Shown piece by piece: positions 45,690 through 57,185 of a stretch of DNA of 64,000 nt. The stretch is from Manis javanica (lineage: Eukaryota > Chordata > Mammalia > Pholidota > Manidae), in assembly GCF_040802235.1 (NCBI RefSeq), contig NC_133166.1, positions 118,248,991 through 118,312,990 of the forward strand, written 5' to 3'. The position numbers and the translations under genes were made by a program. The notes beneath the pieces are model-generated. The model was not told the DNA's origin. It worked only from the letters and a program-made list of their open reading frames with translations, and searched no databases. Every line of letters starts with the position of its first letter. The first letter of the stretch is position 1.

Positions 45690-45976
45690 AATTGAAAATT
45701 AGACAGCTTAAAGAAAAATATTAAATAGAAAATAGTAGGGGGACAAAGGGGCACAATAATTCACAACCACAATGTAAGCTGGTCACAGGGACGGTGGTAG
45801 TACATCATGGAGAATGCAGTCAATGATTCTGTAGCATCTTTTTATGTTGGTGGATAGGAACCACACTGGGGGGGGGTGAAGATTTAATAATATGGGTAAT
45901 GGTTGAACCACTGTGCTGTACATTTGAAACCAATAGAAGATTGTATAGCAATGATACTTCAAAAATAATAATAATA
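45690..45976 (+). mobile_element. L1 3' end fragment
   Basis: 'gattctgtagcatctttttatgttggtgga', 'ggttgaaccactgtgctgtacatttgaaaccaatagaagattgtatagcaatgatacttcaa', ending in an (AAT)n tail at 45963-45976. Confidence 0.8.
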
Positions 45977-46289
45977 GAGGTAAGTTGCATTGATATGGCA
46001 AATGGGTGAGGGTGGTATGTGAATGGCTGAGTTTAGATGCGGGTCGGGGGGGCGGTGTCCTGGTTTCTGCCTTGGTCCTTCTTCTCCGCTTGCTTCCCAG
46101 TTCAAGCTACTGTCTTCCCAGTTCTTCCCAGTCAGGTTATCCGCACCCAAGGCTTCTTAAAACCCATGTCCATGACTCCCAAGCCTGCATCACTAGGTCA
46201 GCTCTTGCCTCGGCCCGAACAGCGCAACCGAGCATCCGGACAGCTGCCCTCCCACAACCCAGAGGCACCTAAACAGAACGTTTCCAAAA
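45977..46289. other. Unassigned stretch
   Basis: Contains a G-run near 46043-46053. Open frames overlap in several phases here, with no recognised product. Confidence 0.35.
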
Positions 46290-46690
46290 GCAAACTCCCG
46301 GTCACCTCTTCTTCTGTGTGTCTGTCCCAAGGAAAAGCATCTTTATTGAGTCAGAGCTCTGTGAGGCCTTTCTGTCCTTCCCCCAAATCCGAACCATCCC
46401 AAGGCCTGTGGATCCTACCCCATAAATACCTTTTGAACCTGCCCACCTGTCCATTCTGCTTCTGGCCAACTCCAGGCCCCCTCAGGTCACATGGGGGGTA
46501 CCCTGGGTATAACAGACGCCCTCTGGCCAGTCTTGGGTGATCTTTCTAAATGGCACCGCCATCCTGCCTGCCCACTGCCCTTATATAAAGCTCAAGTCCT
46601 CAGGTCGGCATAGGCGTGCACGTGCCCCTGGCCCCTCTCCAGGCTCAGATCCCATGTGCTGCTCCTTGAGCTTGATGCTCAGCTCTCCTG
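46290..46690 (-). mobile_element. L2 remnant
   Basis: 'ttgggtgatctttctaaatggcaccgccatcctgcctgcccactgcccttatataaagctcaagtcc' is the reversed L2 order. Long overlapping plus-strand frames across it are not coding. Confidence 0.55.
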
Positions 46691-47334
46691 AAATATACTG
46701 AAATCTTCAGTTTGCCTAAAGTGCGCCTTCTCTTCGGCCTCGGGTTTGCACAGCTGCTTCCTGTTGTTAGAACACTCCACACCCGGCAACAGCCACCCTG
46801 CAAGACTTAGAGGTCCCCTCACATCTGGGGAGCAACTTCGGTAATTTGTGCAGCCTATTAGTTGCCCCTTCACCTGCATGGTTCAACAAATGAAACATTC
46901 TTTAACAAAAAAGGAAAACAAAGTGATTTGTGGAACATAAAAATAAGGAGAAAACTGAAAAATGCCCCCTTATCTCCCAGTCCCCATTTCCCCACCCCTG
47001 GCTCTAGGCAGAAGGCACTGACCCTTATGACCATCTTTTCTCCTTCAGGGAGGGTGTGTCTTCCAGGGGACAGGGGCTCCACTCACCTACCCCAACCCTG
47101 ACCCTTGGGAGCACCAGAAAAATGGGGCTGGGACTCCAAGAGCCACTTTAAGCAGACGGATGCATAGTCAAGCCAGTGGCCCCATCTACAACCAGGCCCA
47201 GCCCTCCCCACCAGCTGATAGCTTCCCCGACCAGAAGGAACCTGACTCTTGCCGGTGCTCTCTGCAAGGCCAAGGTCCTAACCCCCGTGTGCTCATTTCC
47301 CACTCCTGTCCCCAAGCGAGGGACCCACACACAG
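46691..47334. other. Unassigned stretch
   Basis: No gene or confident repeat. Confidence 0.4.
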
Positions 47335-47520
47335 TGATTAGATCTCAGGCTCTTCAGTTAGACAGAGGTGGGTTCAAGTCTGAGCTCTGCCACATGCTAT
47401 GTGACCTTGAGCAAGCTGCATGACCTGTGTCAAACGGGCTTGTGGAGAGGAATAAAGAGATGATGCATGTACCACCCACAGCACACAATCGGGAAACAAA
47501 TGGCAGCCATTATTATCATC
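47335..47520 (+). repeat. MIR SINE
   Basis: Sense MIR with its tRNA-like 5' part: 'gattagatctcaggctcttcagttagacagaggtgggttcaagtctgagctctgccacatgctatgtgaccttgagcaagctgcatgacc', then 'aggaataaagagatgatgcatgtacc'. Confidence 0.9.
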
Positions 47521-47539
47521 ATTGACTTTTAAAGTTGTT

Positions 47540-47885
47540 ATGTGAAAAATTATCCCTACAGTAAAATGGACCTTCTCTGGTGTACAGTCTTTGAATTTTA
47601 GCACATTTATAGAGTCACATAATTGTCACCATAATCAGAATAAACAATTCCATTATTTCCACCCCTCCTGCTATCCCTTTCCCTTTCCCCACTCACAACC
47701 CTGACAACCACTATCTGTTCTCCCTCCCTGTGGTTTTGTCTTCATGAGTGTCACATAAGTGCAATCTTACAGTATATGGCCTTCTGAGACTAGCTGTCTT
47801 CGTTCAGCATAATGCGTGTGGGATTCACCCAAGTTGTGTGTATTAATAGTTCTTCCTTTTATTGCCCTGGAATTTACACATGATG
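47540..47885 (-). mobile_element. Old L1 3' region, reverse orientation
   Basis: 'tacagtctttgaattttagcacatttatagagtcacataattgtcaccataatcag' and 'gccttctgagactagctgtcttcgttcagcataatg'. Confidence 0.75.
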
Positions 47886-47934
47886 CAAACTGCTGTCTCC
47901 TTTTTCATCCCAACCAGCTGTCCAACTCCGAGAA

Positions 47935-48770
47935 ACACAAATAGACTCTACAATGGCAACAAGACAAGAAATTACAAGTGTTGACGAGGATGAGAAGAAA
48001 AGGGAATGTTTGTAAGTTGTTGGTGGGAATGTAAATGGTGCAGCCACTGTGGAAAGCAATATGAAGTTTTCTCAAAATACTAAAAATAGAAATGCCATAT
48101 GGCCCACTTCTGGGAATTTACTCAAAGAAAACAAAATCACTAATTTGAAAAGATATGCATGCACCCCTACGTTTCTTGCAGCATTATGTACAATAGCCAA
48201 AAATGGAAGCAGCCTAAGTGTCTGTCAATAGATGGATGGATAAAGAAGATGTGGTATCTATTAGTACATGTGACAATATGTACAACAGAATATTAACTCA
48301 GCCATTAAAAAAAGAATGAAATCTTGCCATCTGTAACAACATGGATGGACCTAGAAGGCATTATGTTAAATGAAGTAACTCAGACGGAGAAAGACAAATA
48401 CCATATGGCTCACTTATATGTGGAATCTAAAAAACAAACAATTGAACAAACAAAACAGAAACAGACCCATAAGCACAGAGAGTGGACTGGAAGTTGCCAT
48501 ATGGGAGGGAGTGGAGGGTGGGCAAAATAGGTGAAGGGGATAAAGAAGTACCGACATCCAATTATAAAATAAATTAGGGATAAAAATACAGCATAGGAAA
48601 TACAGTCAATAAATAATATTGCAGTATCTTTGTATATTGACAGATGGCTACTACGCTTATCATGGTAAGCATTTCTGTATATGCTCGTCAAATCACGATG
48701 TTGTACACCTGAAACCAATATAATATTGTATAGCAACTATATTCCGATTTAAAAAATAAAGCAGACTCCC
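47935..48770 (+). mobile_element. L1 ORF2 end and 3' UTR, sense orientation
   Basis: 'acaagtgttgacgaggatgagaag', 'gtgggaatgtaaatggtgcagccactgtggaaagca', 'gcagcattatgtacaatagcc', ending 'tgttgtacacctgaaaccaatataatattgtatagcaac ... aaaaaataaa'. Older than the three young copies, with broken frames. Confidence 0.88.
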
Positions 48771-49839
48771 CAAGGTCTTGGCCTAGAAGTCACTTCCCCT
48801 GGGGGAGCTGGTAGCCCTCATATTCTGTCAGGTGCTCTTCCTGTCAGCCCCCTGTAAATTCCTGAAAGGAAAGACTCTGAGTCCAATTGTATGACTGGAG
48901 GGAGAGAAAAACCTTTGGTCCCCTGGGTGTCAGCAAACGGAAGACACCAAAGGGCCGGCAAACCGTGTCTGGGGGCCGTGGCTCTGAGCTTGGATCCCCT
49001 CGTAGTCTGAGACCTACAATTTGCAGGCGGCTGGCCAGGAAGAGTCAGGAGCCAGTTCTCCTGTTTCCCCACATACCCGCCATGAGACAGGATAGGCTGG
49101 TGCCCATGGGTGGAAGGAGTTCAGAGAGCGAGGGGGAGACTGAGCAGGAGAGAGAAGCCATTTGTGGCCCTGAATAACCTGTCTTTGCACTCTTTTCCTC
49201 TCTCAGCCCAGCTGCTGCCTTGGGCCCTGTTCAAATTATTATTGGTGGGCACATCCTTTCTTAGCACTGGTAGAGAAAGTACAACACTGGCCTCCGAGTT
49301 GTCCCAGGCACATCTTTTTTGCCTTTCGTCTGTTCTTCTGTCCATTCCCGGGTATCCTAGAGCTGGGTCTGAGAGAGCTGGGTCCAGAGCTGCTCATAGG
49401 AGACAGACAGACAGACACAGACTCTCTTTGCTTCCTAAGTGCTAAGTCTGTGGCCAGGCCTCAGAGTCTTTCTAATGCCTCCCAGACCTCAGGGGGACAC
49501 ACTGGCAGTGACACTGACAAGCGGCCCCGTTCTGTTCTCTGCTGGGGGCTTGTGAACTTGGGCCCAGGGAGAATAAGCCTGCTCTGAGCTGATGCATAAA
49601 GCCAACTGCGGGAGTGGGAGCCAGCTGGTCTGTGTCCCAACCGATGCAGAAGCCAAGCTTTCACTTCCTCTGGAAATCCCACATACTTGACCTCTATGTA
49701 TCCTAATTCTCCTGGGGATTTTGGTTCATAGGTTTTCTGAGAAGTGGGTCAACTTCACACAAAATGCTGAGTCCAGGTGAGTGAGTTAGAAAATATGTAT
49801 GCTCATCTGGACTTGGCAACAGGGGAGATTCAAGTGGCA
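48771..49839. other. Unassigned stretch
   Basis: No supported gene. A short (ACAG)n run lies at 49401-49420. Confidence 0.4.
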
Positions 49840-49965
49840 TCCTGGGTTCGAATCCCAGCTCAGCCCAGAGCCTGGAGACGCTGTTTCATGGCTCAGGCTC
49901 TGGACTGTGGCCTCCTGAGTTTGGGGTCCTCTGACTCTGTTCTGTCCATTCTGAGTCACTTCACA
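49840..49965 (+). repeat. MIR SINE fragment
   Basis: 'ggcatcctgggttcgaatcccagctcagccc' keeps the B-box-like tRNA-derived part of MIR; the rest is diverged. Confidence 0.65.
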
Positions 49966-51139
49966 GAGGCCCAGCTCTGTGTGAAGCCCTGTGAAAGACA
50001 CGGGGGAAGGATGGGGGCGGCCCTTGCCTTCCCAGGGCAGGCGGAGATGAGTGGGAGAGTGGAACAGGAGCCCAGGAGGACAGGACCGGGGTCCACGAGG
50101 GCTGCAGGAAACAAAGAGTGTGGTGGAGGCCCTGGAGGGGGACTTTCCGAGGACCAGGAAGGGGGTGGGGAGGCAGGGCAAATGGCAGAGGCCCCTGAGG
50201 GAGGGGTAGATTCACTCTGGGGAGGTAGGAGGCTGGGCTGGAGGCTGGAGGGGACACTGTGGAGGCCCCGCCCACCCGCAGTTGCAGCCAGTCCTCAGCA
50301 GCTGGGAATGGTTGGCGCCAGCCCACCTGTGTCCTTCTCCAGAGCTGCTTTTCGGCTGGCAGGAAGGATGGGTGCCTGCTGCCAGTGGCCCTGGGGTACA
50401 GGGCTGCAAAGGCCCATCCCCTTGGGTGAAGGTGGATGAGCTCCGCGGTGTCCCGCACGCTCCAGGGTCCTCTGGGACCAGGCTGAGGTCAGACTTGAGC
50501 TGAGCACAGCTTGGCGTGTCCTGCTGCCCCTCCTGCTTGCCCCTCCCTTCCTGAGAGTTCTGCCTCAGTAGAGCGTTTGCACCCAACTCCCACCTCAGAT
50601 CTGCCTCGAAGGAACTCAACCCAAGTAGGGCCAGCCCAAGGCAGAGTGAAGGGGACTCTGGGTGCTAGACGAACTCAGAGCTTGTGGGCAATCCAGATGG
50701 GACCCCTGGCTTCTTCACCCTGTCCCCACCTGTGTCACTTACTTGTAAACACCCTGCTTTTACCAGCTCGGGGCTCCCCGGTTCCAGCACCAGACAGGCA
50801 GGAATCTCTAGGGATTTCTGATGGGCTTACCCATGGTGCTGGAGTGTTTGATTTAGGTAAGACAGAGGCAGGTCATCCTGCTGCCCCAGAAACACCCCTG
50901 ATGGGGGACGATCCATCTTCCTGCCCCCAGCCTGCAGGGGAGTGACAGCCTCCTTACTGGCGAAGGGACCAAAGGGACAGAGTCGGGTAGGGGGTTTCTT
51001 TCTTTCTGTGACCAGCCCCTCAGGAGGCCCATGAAGAGGAAAGCTGACAGACAGCAAAGGCCACCTTCTCCCCCCATGCACTTCTCCAAGCCACCCACTT
51101 CCTTTCTCATCTGATCCAAATGCCAGCCACCGCTTCGAC
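49966..51139. other. GC-rich stretch without supported gene
   Basis: High GC with few stop codons, so long frames appear on both strands (up to 220 codons on plus, 165 on minus). CpG is not enriched in proportion, several phases are open at the same place, and no domain is recognised, so coding is not supported. Splice-like 'cccgcccacccgcag' at 50267-50281 is noted but not enough. Confidence 0.4.
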
Positions 51140-51510
51140 AGACACTGACTAGACATCCACTGGGGGCAGGCACCATGCTGGGCACCAGGACACGGCAATG
51201 ATTACCGTGGTGCGGCCAGTGCTCGGAGAGTTCACATGCCAGGCAGTGGTGGAAAAAGGGCGCATAATGAACAGAAATAGTATAAATACTGTAAAGAAAA
51301 ACATTAACAGCTTAGAGAGATACTGAGTCTTAGGGGATGGACCACTTTGGGTAGTGGTCAGGGAAGGCCTCTACTTGCTGACACCTGACTGAGTCTTCAG
51401 TGCTGAGAAGAGGCTAGTCCAGCAAAAATTGGGGGGAAGAGTGTCCAGGCAGAGGGAACAGCAAATATGGAAGTCCTGGGGTGCACTGAGGAGATCCAGG
51501 GAGACCTCTG
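51140..51510 (+). repeat. L2-like old repeat
   Basis: 'gacatccactgggggcaggcaccatgctgggcacc' and 'gtgtccaggcagagggaacagcaaatatggaagtcctggggtg' in the usual order. Confidence 0.5.
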
Positions 51511-52986
51511 GGGAGTTTCCTGGGATTGTTTCCCCTTCTAGTTCCTTGTGGGGATGATCACAGAGGCAGATCTTATGTATCTGCATAAAGTTTACACCCA
51601 TTTACCCTGAGAGCTGTTTTGACAAAGCAGAGATCCTGGCTGGGGTAGCATCTCGTCTACATGGTAGGCTCGGCTTTCAGGACAGAGGACCAAAAGCTTC
51701 CAGGCCAGAGACGAGCCTTGTTTTCCCTTTGGGGCGCCGCATGCAGCTGGATGTGCTGGACCCTGAACAGACAGCTGACCCCGCATGCCAAGGCTGCAGA
51801 TGATGAAACTTCCTGCCACGGGCAAATGCTCCAACCCCCTTCTCTTTGGACACAAATGCATTGAAACTTACAAACCAAAACAGTTCTTTCGGCAAGGTAG
51901 GCCCGAAACACCTCTTAGAGCCGACGTCATGGGGCCTCAATCTGATCTCTTCTCCCAGGAGATGCAGAGCCAGACAAGGGGTTGACTAACCTCCCTGCAG
52001 AGCCCCTGCCAAAAGCCAGTCCCACAAGGCATCCTCACCTAATGGTTCAGCAGGGCCCCAAAGCCCACTTCCTTCCTCCACTGGCCTCTGGGCTGGCTGG
52101 TCACTGCGCATGGCCCATGAGCTGCCCTGCGGTCTCAGTGGTAGGTCACGGGCTCCAGAACTTCCACCCCGGTGTCTCCCTCTCACTCTTCCAGCTGACA
52201 CACCCGAGTTAACTCCAGACACCAGGGCTGTGAGATTTGATCCCACAGGCTTGGTTTTCTCTATGAAAATAATAATAATAATGAGGAGGAAGGGGAGGAT
52301 CATTCAAACGCCTCCCAAGTCGCACGGTGACGTCTGGTGATGTCTCCTTGGCTTCATCATTGCAAGGAGGTTCTTGACAGCTTCTCGTTAGGATCCTTCA
52401 AAACCCATTGTCTGCCAGCCACCATGGGCAGCACCAAGAGAGGTCCAGACCCCACATCAGGGAGATGCCCGTCCCTCTGTTCTCCGCACCATGTGCCACT
52501 CTGACAGGCAGAGGGTGAGGCTGGAGAGTAGCCAGGGCAGAGGGGGGGCGGGAAAGCCTGTGGGACAAAGGCAAAGGGGGTGGGTGTTGTCCCAGGGGAC
52601 ACCAGGGGACGTGGGTGTGACTCCCTGGGATGGAGGAAGGGGCAGGGGTCACTTCATTGGAAGAGGAGACAGCTGGCGCTGCTGCAGCCCAGCAGAGCCT
52701 CCAGCCTCCAGGCAGGAGGAGGGACAGCACAGGACAGCCTGGAGCATGGCCGCCTGGCCTGGACCCGGCCAAGGCCTGCACTCAGGGCAGGAAGGACAGA
52801 GCCACACAACCCGGCAGCTCCTCCCTCTGCACACACCCGGGAGGCAGGACACTCCCTTGGAATCCCTGGCTTCCCACGAAAGTGAGTCCCAGAGCTGGGG
52901 TGCGGGCAGCAGGACCCCCATGCACCACTGTTCTTTACCTAAACCAAAACACTTCCAACACTGAGATCACAGGACAACATGACTCA
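51511..52986. other. Unassigned stretch, GC-rich on the right
   Basis: Many short overlapping frames on both strands and no recognised domain or splice structure. An (ATA)n run lies at 52268-52282. Confidence 0.4.
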
Positions 52987-53003
52987 TAGGATCACTTGAA
53001 CTC

Positions 53004-53966
53004 CTTTTTTTTTTTAGTTTGTATGGTAGTTGCATATTTAATTTTTTTTATTAAGGTATCATTGATATACAATCTTATGAAGGTTTCACATGAGCAACAT
53101 TGTGGTTACTACATTCACCCATATTATCAAGTGCCCCCCCCACACCCCGTTGAAGTCACTGTCCATCAGCATTGTAAGATGCTATAGAGTCACTACTTCT
53201 CTGCGCAATGCTTCTGCGCGATGCTACCTTCCCCCTGACCCACCTACACTATGTGTGCTAATTATAATGCCCCTCAGTCCCCTTCTCCCTCCCTCCCCAC
53301 CCCTCCCCTTTGGTAACAGCTAGCCCCTTCTTGGAGTCTGTGAGTCTGCTGCCTTTCTCTTCCTTCAGTTTTGCTTCATTGTTATACTCCACAAATGAGG
53401 GAAATCGCTTGGTACTTGTCTTTCTCTGCATGGCTTATTTCACTGAGCATAATACCCTCTAGCTCCATCCATGTTGTTGCAAATGGTAGGATTTGTTTTC
53501 TTCTTATGGCTGAATAATATTCCATCATGTACCACATCTTCTTTATCCATTCATCTACTGATGGACACTTAGGTTGCTTCCATATCTTGGCTATGGTACA
53601 TAGTGCTGCATTAAACATAGGGTATGTATGTCTTTTTGAATCTGAGATCTTGTTTTCTTTGGGTAAATTCCTAGGAGTGGAATTCCTGGGTCCAATGGTA
53701 TTTCTATTTTTAGTTTTTTGAGGAACCTCCATATTGCTTTCCACAATGGTTGAACTAATTTACATTCCCCCCAGCAGTGTAGGAGGGCCCCCCTTTCTGT
53801 GCATCCTCATCAGTGTTTGCTGTTCCTTGTCTTTTGGATGTTGGCCATCCTAACTGGTGTGTGGTGATATCTCATTGTGGTTTTAATTTGTATTTCCCTG
53901 ATAATAAGAGATGTGGAGCATCTTTTCATGTGCCTGTTGGCCATCTGAATTTCTTCTTTGAAGGAG
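53004..53966 (-). mobile_element. 5'-truncated young L1 with double A-tail
   Basis: Reversed L1 of about 960 bp: terminal poly(T) at 53005-53015, 26 bp of non-L1 sequence (53016-53041), then the L1's own short A run (53042-53050) and 3' UTR, then ORF2 C-terminus to 53966. A 17-bp target-site duplication TAGGATCACTTGAACTC (52987-53003) and its copy with one change (53967-53983) bounds the insertion precisely. The ORF2 end is partly open at 53382-53744. The CX3C...H...C region is degraded here. Confidence 0.92.
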
Positions 53967-53983
53967 TAGGATCACTTTAACTC

Positions 53984-55809
53984 TTCAAGGGCGTCTGATT
54001 CTATGAAACTGGGGCTTCAAGGTCATCCACCTGGCAGTGCCAAGGGAGGTACAGGGGTCAGAGCTGCTCAGCAATGAATAGCCATTTGGCAGTGATTGCA
54101 AAATCTAGGCCACGTGAACAATAATAATGTTGTGGGACACTTGACTGTAAGCCAAGTTATTCAGTGTGTGCACATGTGTCGATCCCCAAAGGGATACTGT
54201 GAGGCAAGTAAAGCAGGAAGGCCATAATGTAGTGTCCCTGCAGGTAGGGGAGTAAGACGGGCCTCCACTTCCTGCCGCCCTAAACCGGCTCTGCACCTTC
54301 AGGGTCTGCCTTTTAGGTGCTGGAGGGAAGTAGGAGGTGCGACCCTCCCTCCACACCCAAATCCCTTGCTGGAGGCAGACCAATCCATTGAAAACCAACT
54401 CAAAGACTGATTTGCAAATCGAATTGATTCATGACCCCTCTACTCATCTTATCAATATTCACTTGATTCCTACCTTGTTGCAAAGTCAATTCAACAATTC
54501 CCCTGGAGCCTCCAAACCAGAAGTGGTCTCTCCCCCTCTAAACTGCAAGCCTGTCTTTCAGAAAGTAATTTTTGTTGCTTTATTTGTCTATTTAAAGAAT
54601 GATAGCTCAACATACAAGTAAAGGTTTGTTTCAGCCATTCCACTGCCCTGGCCCTCTCCTCCTCCTCTATTTCTAACTGGTGGAGTTTTAACAAGACACA
54701 GTGATTTATTTACGCAGATGCATTGACTACTGCTCGGAAAACAAGGCCCAAGGGTTTATGATGCTTTTAGCTTTCAGACCTTCTGCTCTCATCTCCCCAA
54801 AAGAAGCAAGAACAGTGTATTGACTGGCTGTCACCCACAGCTTACAGCATGGTGTTTGCTGCAAGTAGAAGTAAAGTAAATATTAATGACATGGGTAGGT
54901 GGGTGGGTGATAAATGGTTATGTGTTCCTATAAAGAAATGATCCCTCAAGGGTTACCGTTAGCCAGGCCTTGGATTCCCCACCCCCACCCGCCCCAGCCC
55001 TGGTTCTAAGGCATAGAGTGTGGTTCCACCTAACCCTTTCCCAGGGACAGGGTAAGGGTTTTCTACTGCCAGAGGGCCTACCTCTCTGAAGGTGATTCTC
55101 CAGAAACACCTCCTTACCTGCAGATTGTGGGTTAGTGTGAATTTGCCTCCCACAGAGCTCCCTCTCCAGGGCATTTGCCTCCAAAGCTTGACCTCCGGGC
55201 GTGGAGCAAAGGGCTTTGTTGTCAGGTAGGAGCCCTCTCCAGGGGTTACCTTGGCAGGAAGGGTCCTGAGCAGTGGTAAATGAAATAAAGTGATTGCTTG
55301 GGAGAACAGAGCACAAAATCCAGAAATAGCCCCCTCTGCCTATGGAAAGCTTGTATGTGATAAAGGCAGAGTCATAAATTGTGGGGAAACAATAGGTGAT
55401 CTAACAGTTAGTGTTCCAATAATTGGCGAGCTCTGTGGAATCTGAAATGATTAGAGCGGTCCTCTTGTTTACCAGGATGCATGCCAACAGGATTGGAGAT
55501 TTGAGTGTAAAAAATCAAACCATCTAAGTCCTAAAGGGAAATGTGGGTAGATACTTTTATAATTTGAGAGTGGTTAAAGCTTTCCTAATTCTGATTCATC
55601 CAGGAGGAATAAAGGGAAAAATTAATACGTTTCAAGGAAATGAAGTTTCGAGGGACAAAAATTTTTTTTAATTAAAAAAAACAAGACAAATGACAGATTG
55701 GTTTTAAAAACAAAGGTTCACAACTATATCACAGACAAAGGGTTACTGTAAGAACAGTCTAAGACCATAAAGAGCTCATAATGTAAATTACGAGGCCAAC
55801 AACTTGTGA
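53984..55809. other. Unassigned stretch
   Basis: No gene or confident repeat over 1.8 kb. Short frames on both strands have no recognised product. Confidence 0.4.
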
Positions 55810-56307
55810 GAAAAATGCACGAAAAATACGAACAGTTTACAGAAAAGAAAGGCAAATGTTTCAAAGCTATAGGAAAAGTTGCTCAACCTTGAGGCAGTTA
55901 AAGAAATGCAGATTTTACCCAAGGAACTATTTCTTGCTGACCAGATTGGCCCAGATCCAAAAGTTTAACAAAATACTCTCTTGTCCAGGCTGTGAGAAAA
56001 CAGACTTTCTCATACTTTGCTGGTGGGAATGCAAAATGCACTGTGCCTATGGAAGGGAATTTGGCAATACCTCATCAGACTACACGTGTGTGTGCCCTTT
56101 GATCCTGCCATCCCACTTCTAAGAATCTTCCCTAAAGACACACTGCAAACAATACAAAGAGACACAGGGAAAAGGCTATTTATTGCAGCTCTGTAATAGC
56201 TAAAGCCTGGAAGAAAGCCAGATGTCCATCAGGAAGGCCTAGAAGAATAAACAGTAGGACATCCACACAATGAGGTACTTTGCAGTCATAAAAAGAATGA
56301 GGAAGGT
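55810..56307 (+). mobile_element. Old L1 ORF2 end, left part of a split element
   Basis: 'catactttgctggtgggaatgcaaaatgcactg', 'ctatttattgcagctctgtaatagctaaagcc', 'gtacttt(gcagtcataaaaagaatgagg)'. It is broken at about 56308 and continues at about 56898. Confidence 0.8.
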
Positions 56308-56897
56308 TCCTCAACGAATTAAAAATAGAATTACCATGTGATCTGGCAACCCACTTCTGGGTTTCATACCAAAAAGAATTGAAAGCAGGGACCGAAAGAG
56401 ATACATGTACACCCATGTTCATAGCAGCATCATTCACAATAGTTAAAATCTGGAAGTAACCCGTGTCCATTGATGGATGAATGGATGAACAAAATGTGGT
56501 CTAGTCATACAGTGGAATATTATCCAGCCCTAAAAAGGAAGGAAATTCTGCAATATGCTACAATACAGACAAACCTTGAGGACATTACGCTAAATGAAAT
56601 AAGCCGGTCACTAATAGGCAAATATTGTATCATTCTACTTGTATGGTATTTTGAGTAGTCAAAACCACACAAAGAGAAGGTGGTTTCCAGGGGCTGGGGG
56701 GAGTGGGGATGGAGAGTTATTGTTTAACAGATACAGAGTTTCAATTTTACAAGCTGGAAAGAGTTGCAGAGGTGGATGGAGAAGATGGCTGCACAACAAT
56801 GTGAATATACTGAATACCACTGAATGGCACGTCATATCAAAACGGTTAAGACAGTAACTTTTACATTATGTGTATTTTGCCAAAACTTCTTTAAAAA
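56308..56897 (+). mobile_element. L1 nested inside an older L1
   Basis: A second L1 ORF2 end in the same orientation: 'ttcctcaacgaattaaaaatagaattaccatgtgatctggcaa', 'ttcatagcagcatcattcacaatag', 'tggaatattatccagcc', ending 'catatcaaaacggttaagacagtaacttttacattatgtgtattttgcc'. The older element resumes right after it. Confidence 0.8.
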
Positions 56898-57185
56898 GGA
56901 GGATGATCCCTAACTACTAATGATGTGATCCGCAGGAGACATTGTTCAAAGAAAAAAACAAGGTGGAGAAAAGTGTGTGTAATGTACTATTTATCTAAGA
57001 AGGGGAGATAAAAAAATAAAAAGTAGAAATACGTACTTTCTTGTAATGAAAAAATAAACATTGGTGGTTTAAACAAAAAGAAGGAACAGGGCAGAGGAGT
57101 TAGACCTTTAAACATATTTTATAGATTTGACTTTGACCATATACATGTTTTACATGATTATAAAACTAAATTAAACTGTAAAAAG
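56898..57185 (+). mobile_element. Old L1 3' UTR, right part of the split element
   Basis: 'gagacattgttcaaagaaaaaaacaaggtggagaaaagtgtgtgtaatgtac' follows on from the L1 text that stops at 56307. Confidence 0.65.

Noticed and set aside
46006..46540. Two overlapping plus-strand frames of 88 and 167 codons
   Set aside because: They run into a reversed L2 remnant, overlap in different phases and show no motif.
49843..49870. tRNA-like B-box 'ggttcgaatccc'
   Set aside because: It is part of a MIR SINE; no acceptor stem or full cloverleaf is present.
49777..50439. 220-codon open frame on the plus strand in GC-rich DNA
   Set aside because: It starts inside a MIR SINE, competes with equally long frames on the minus strand, and shows no domain. 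GC-rich DNA has few stops.
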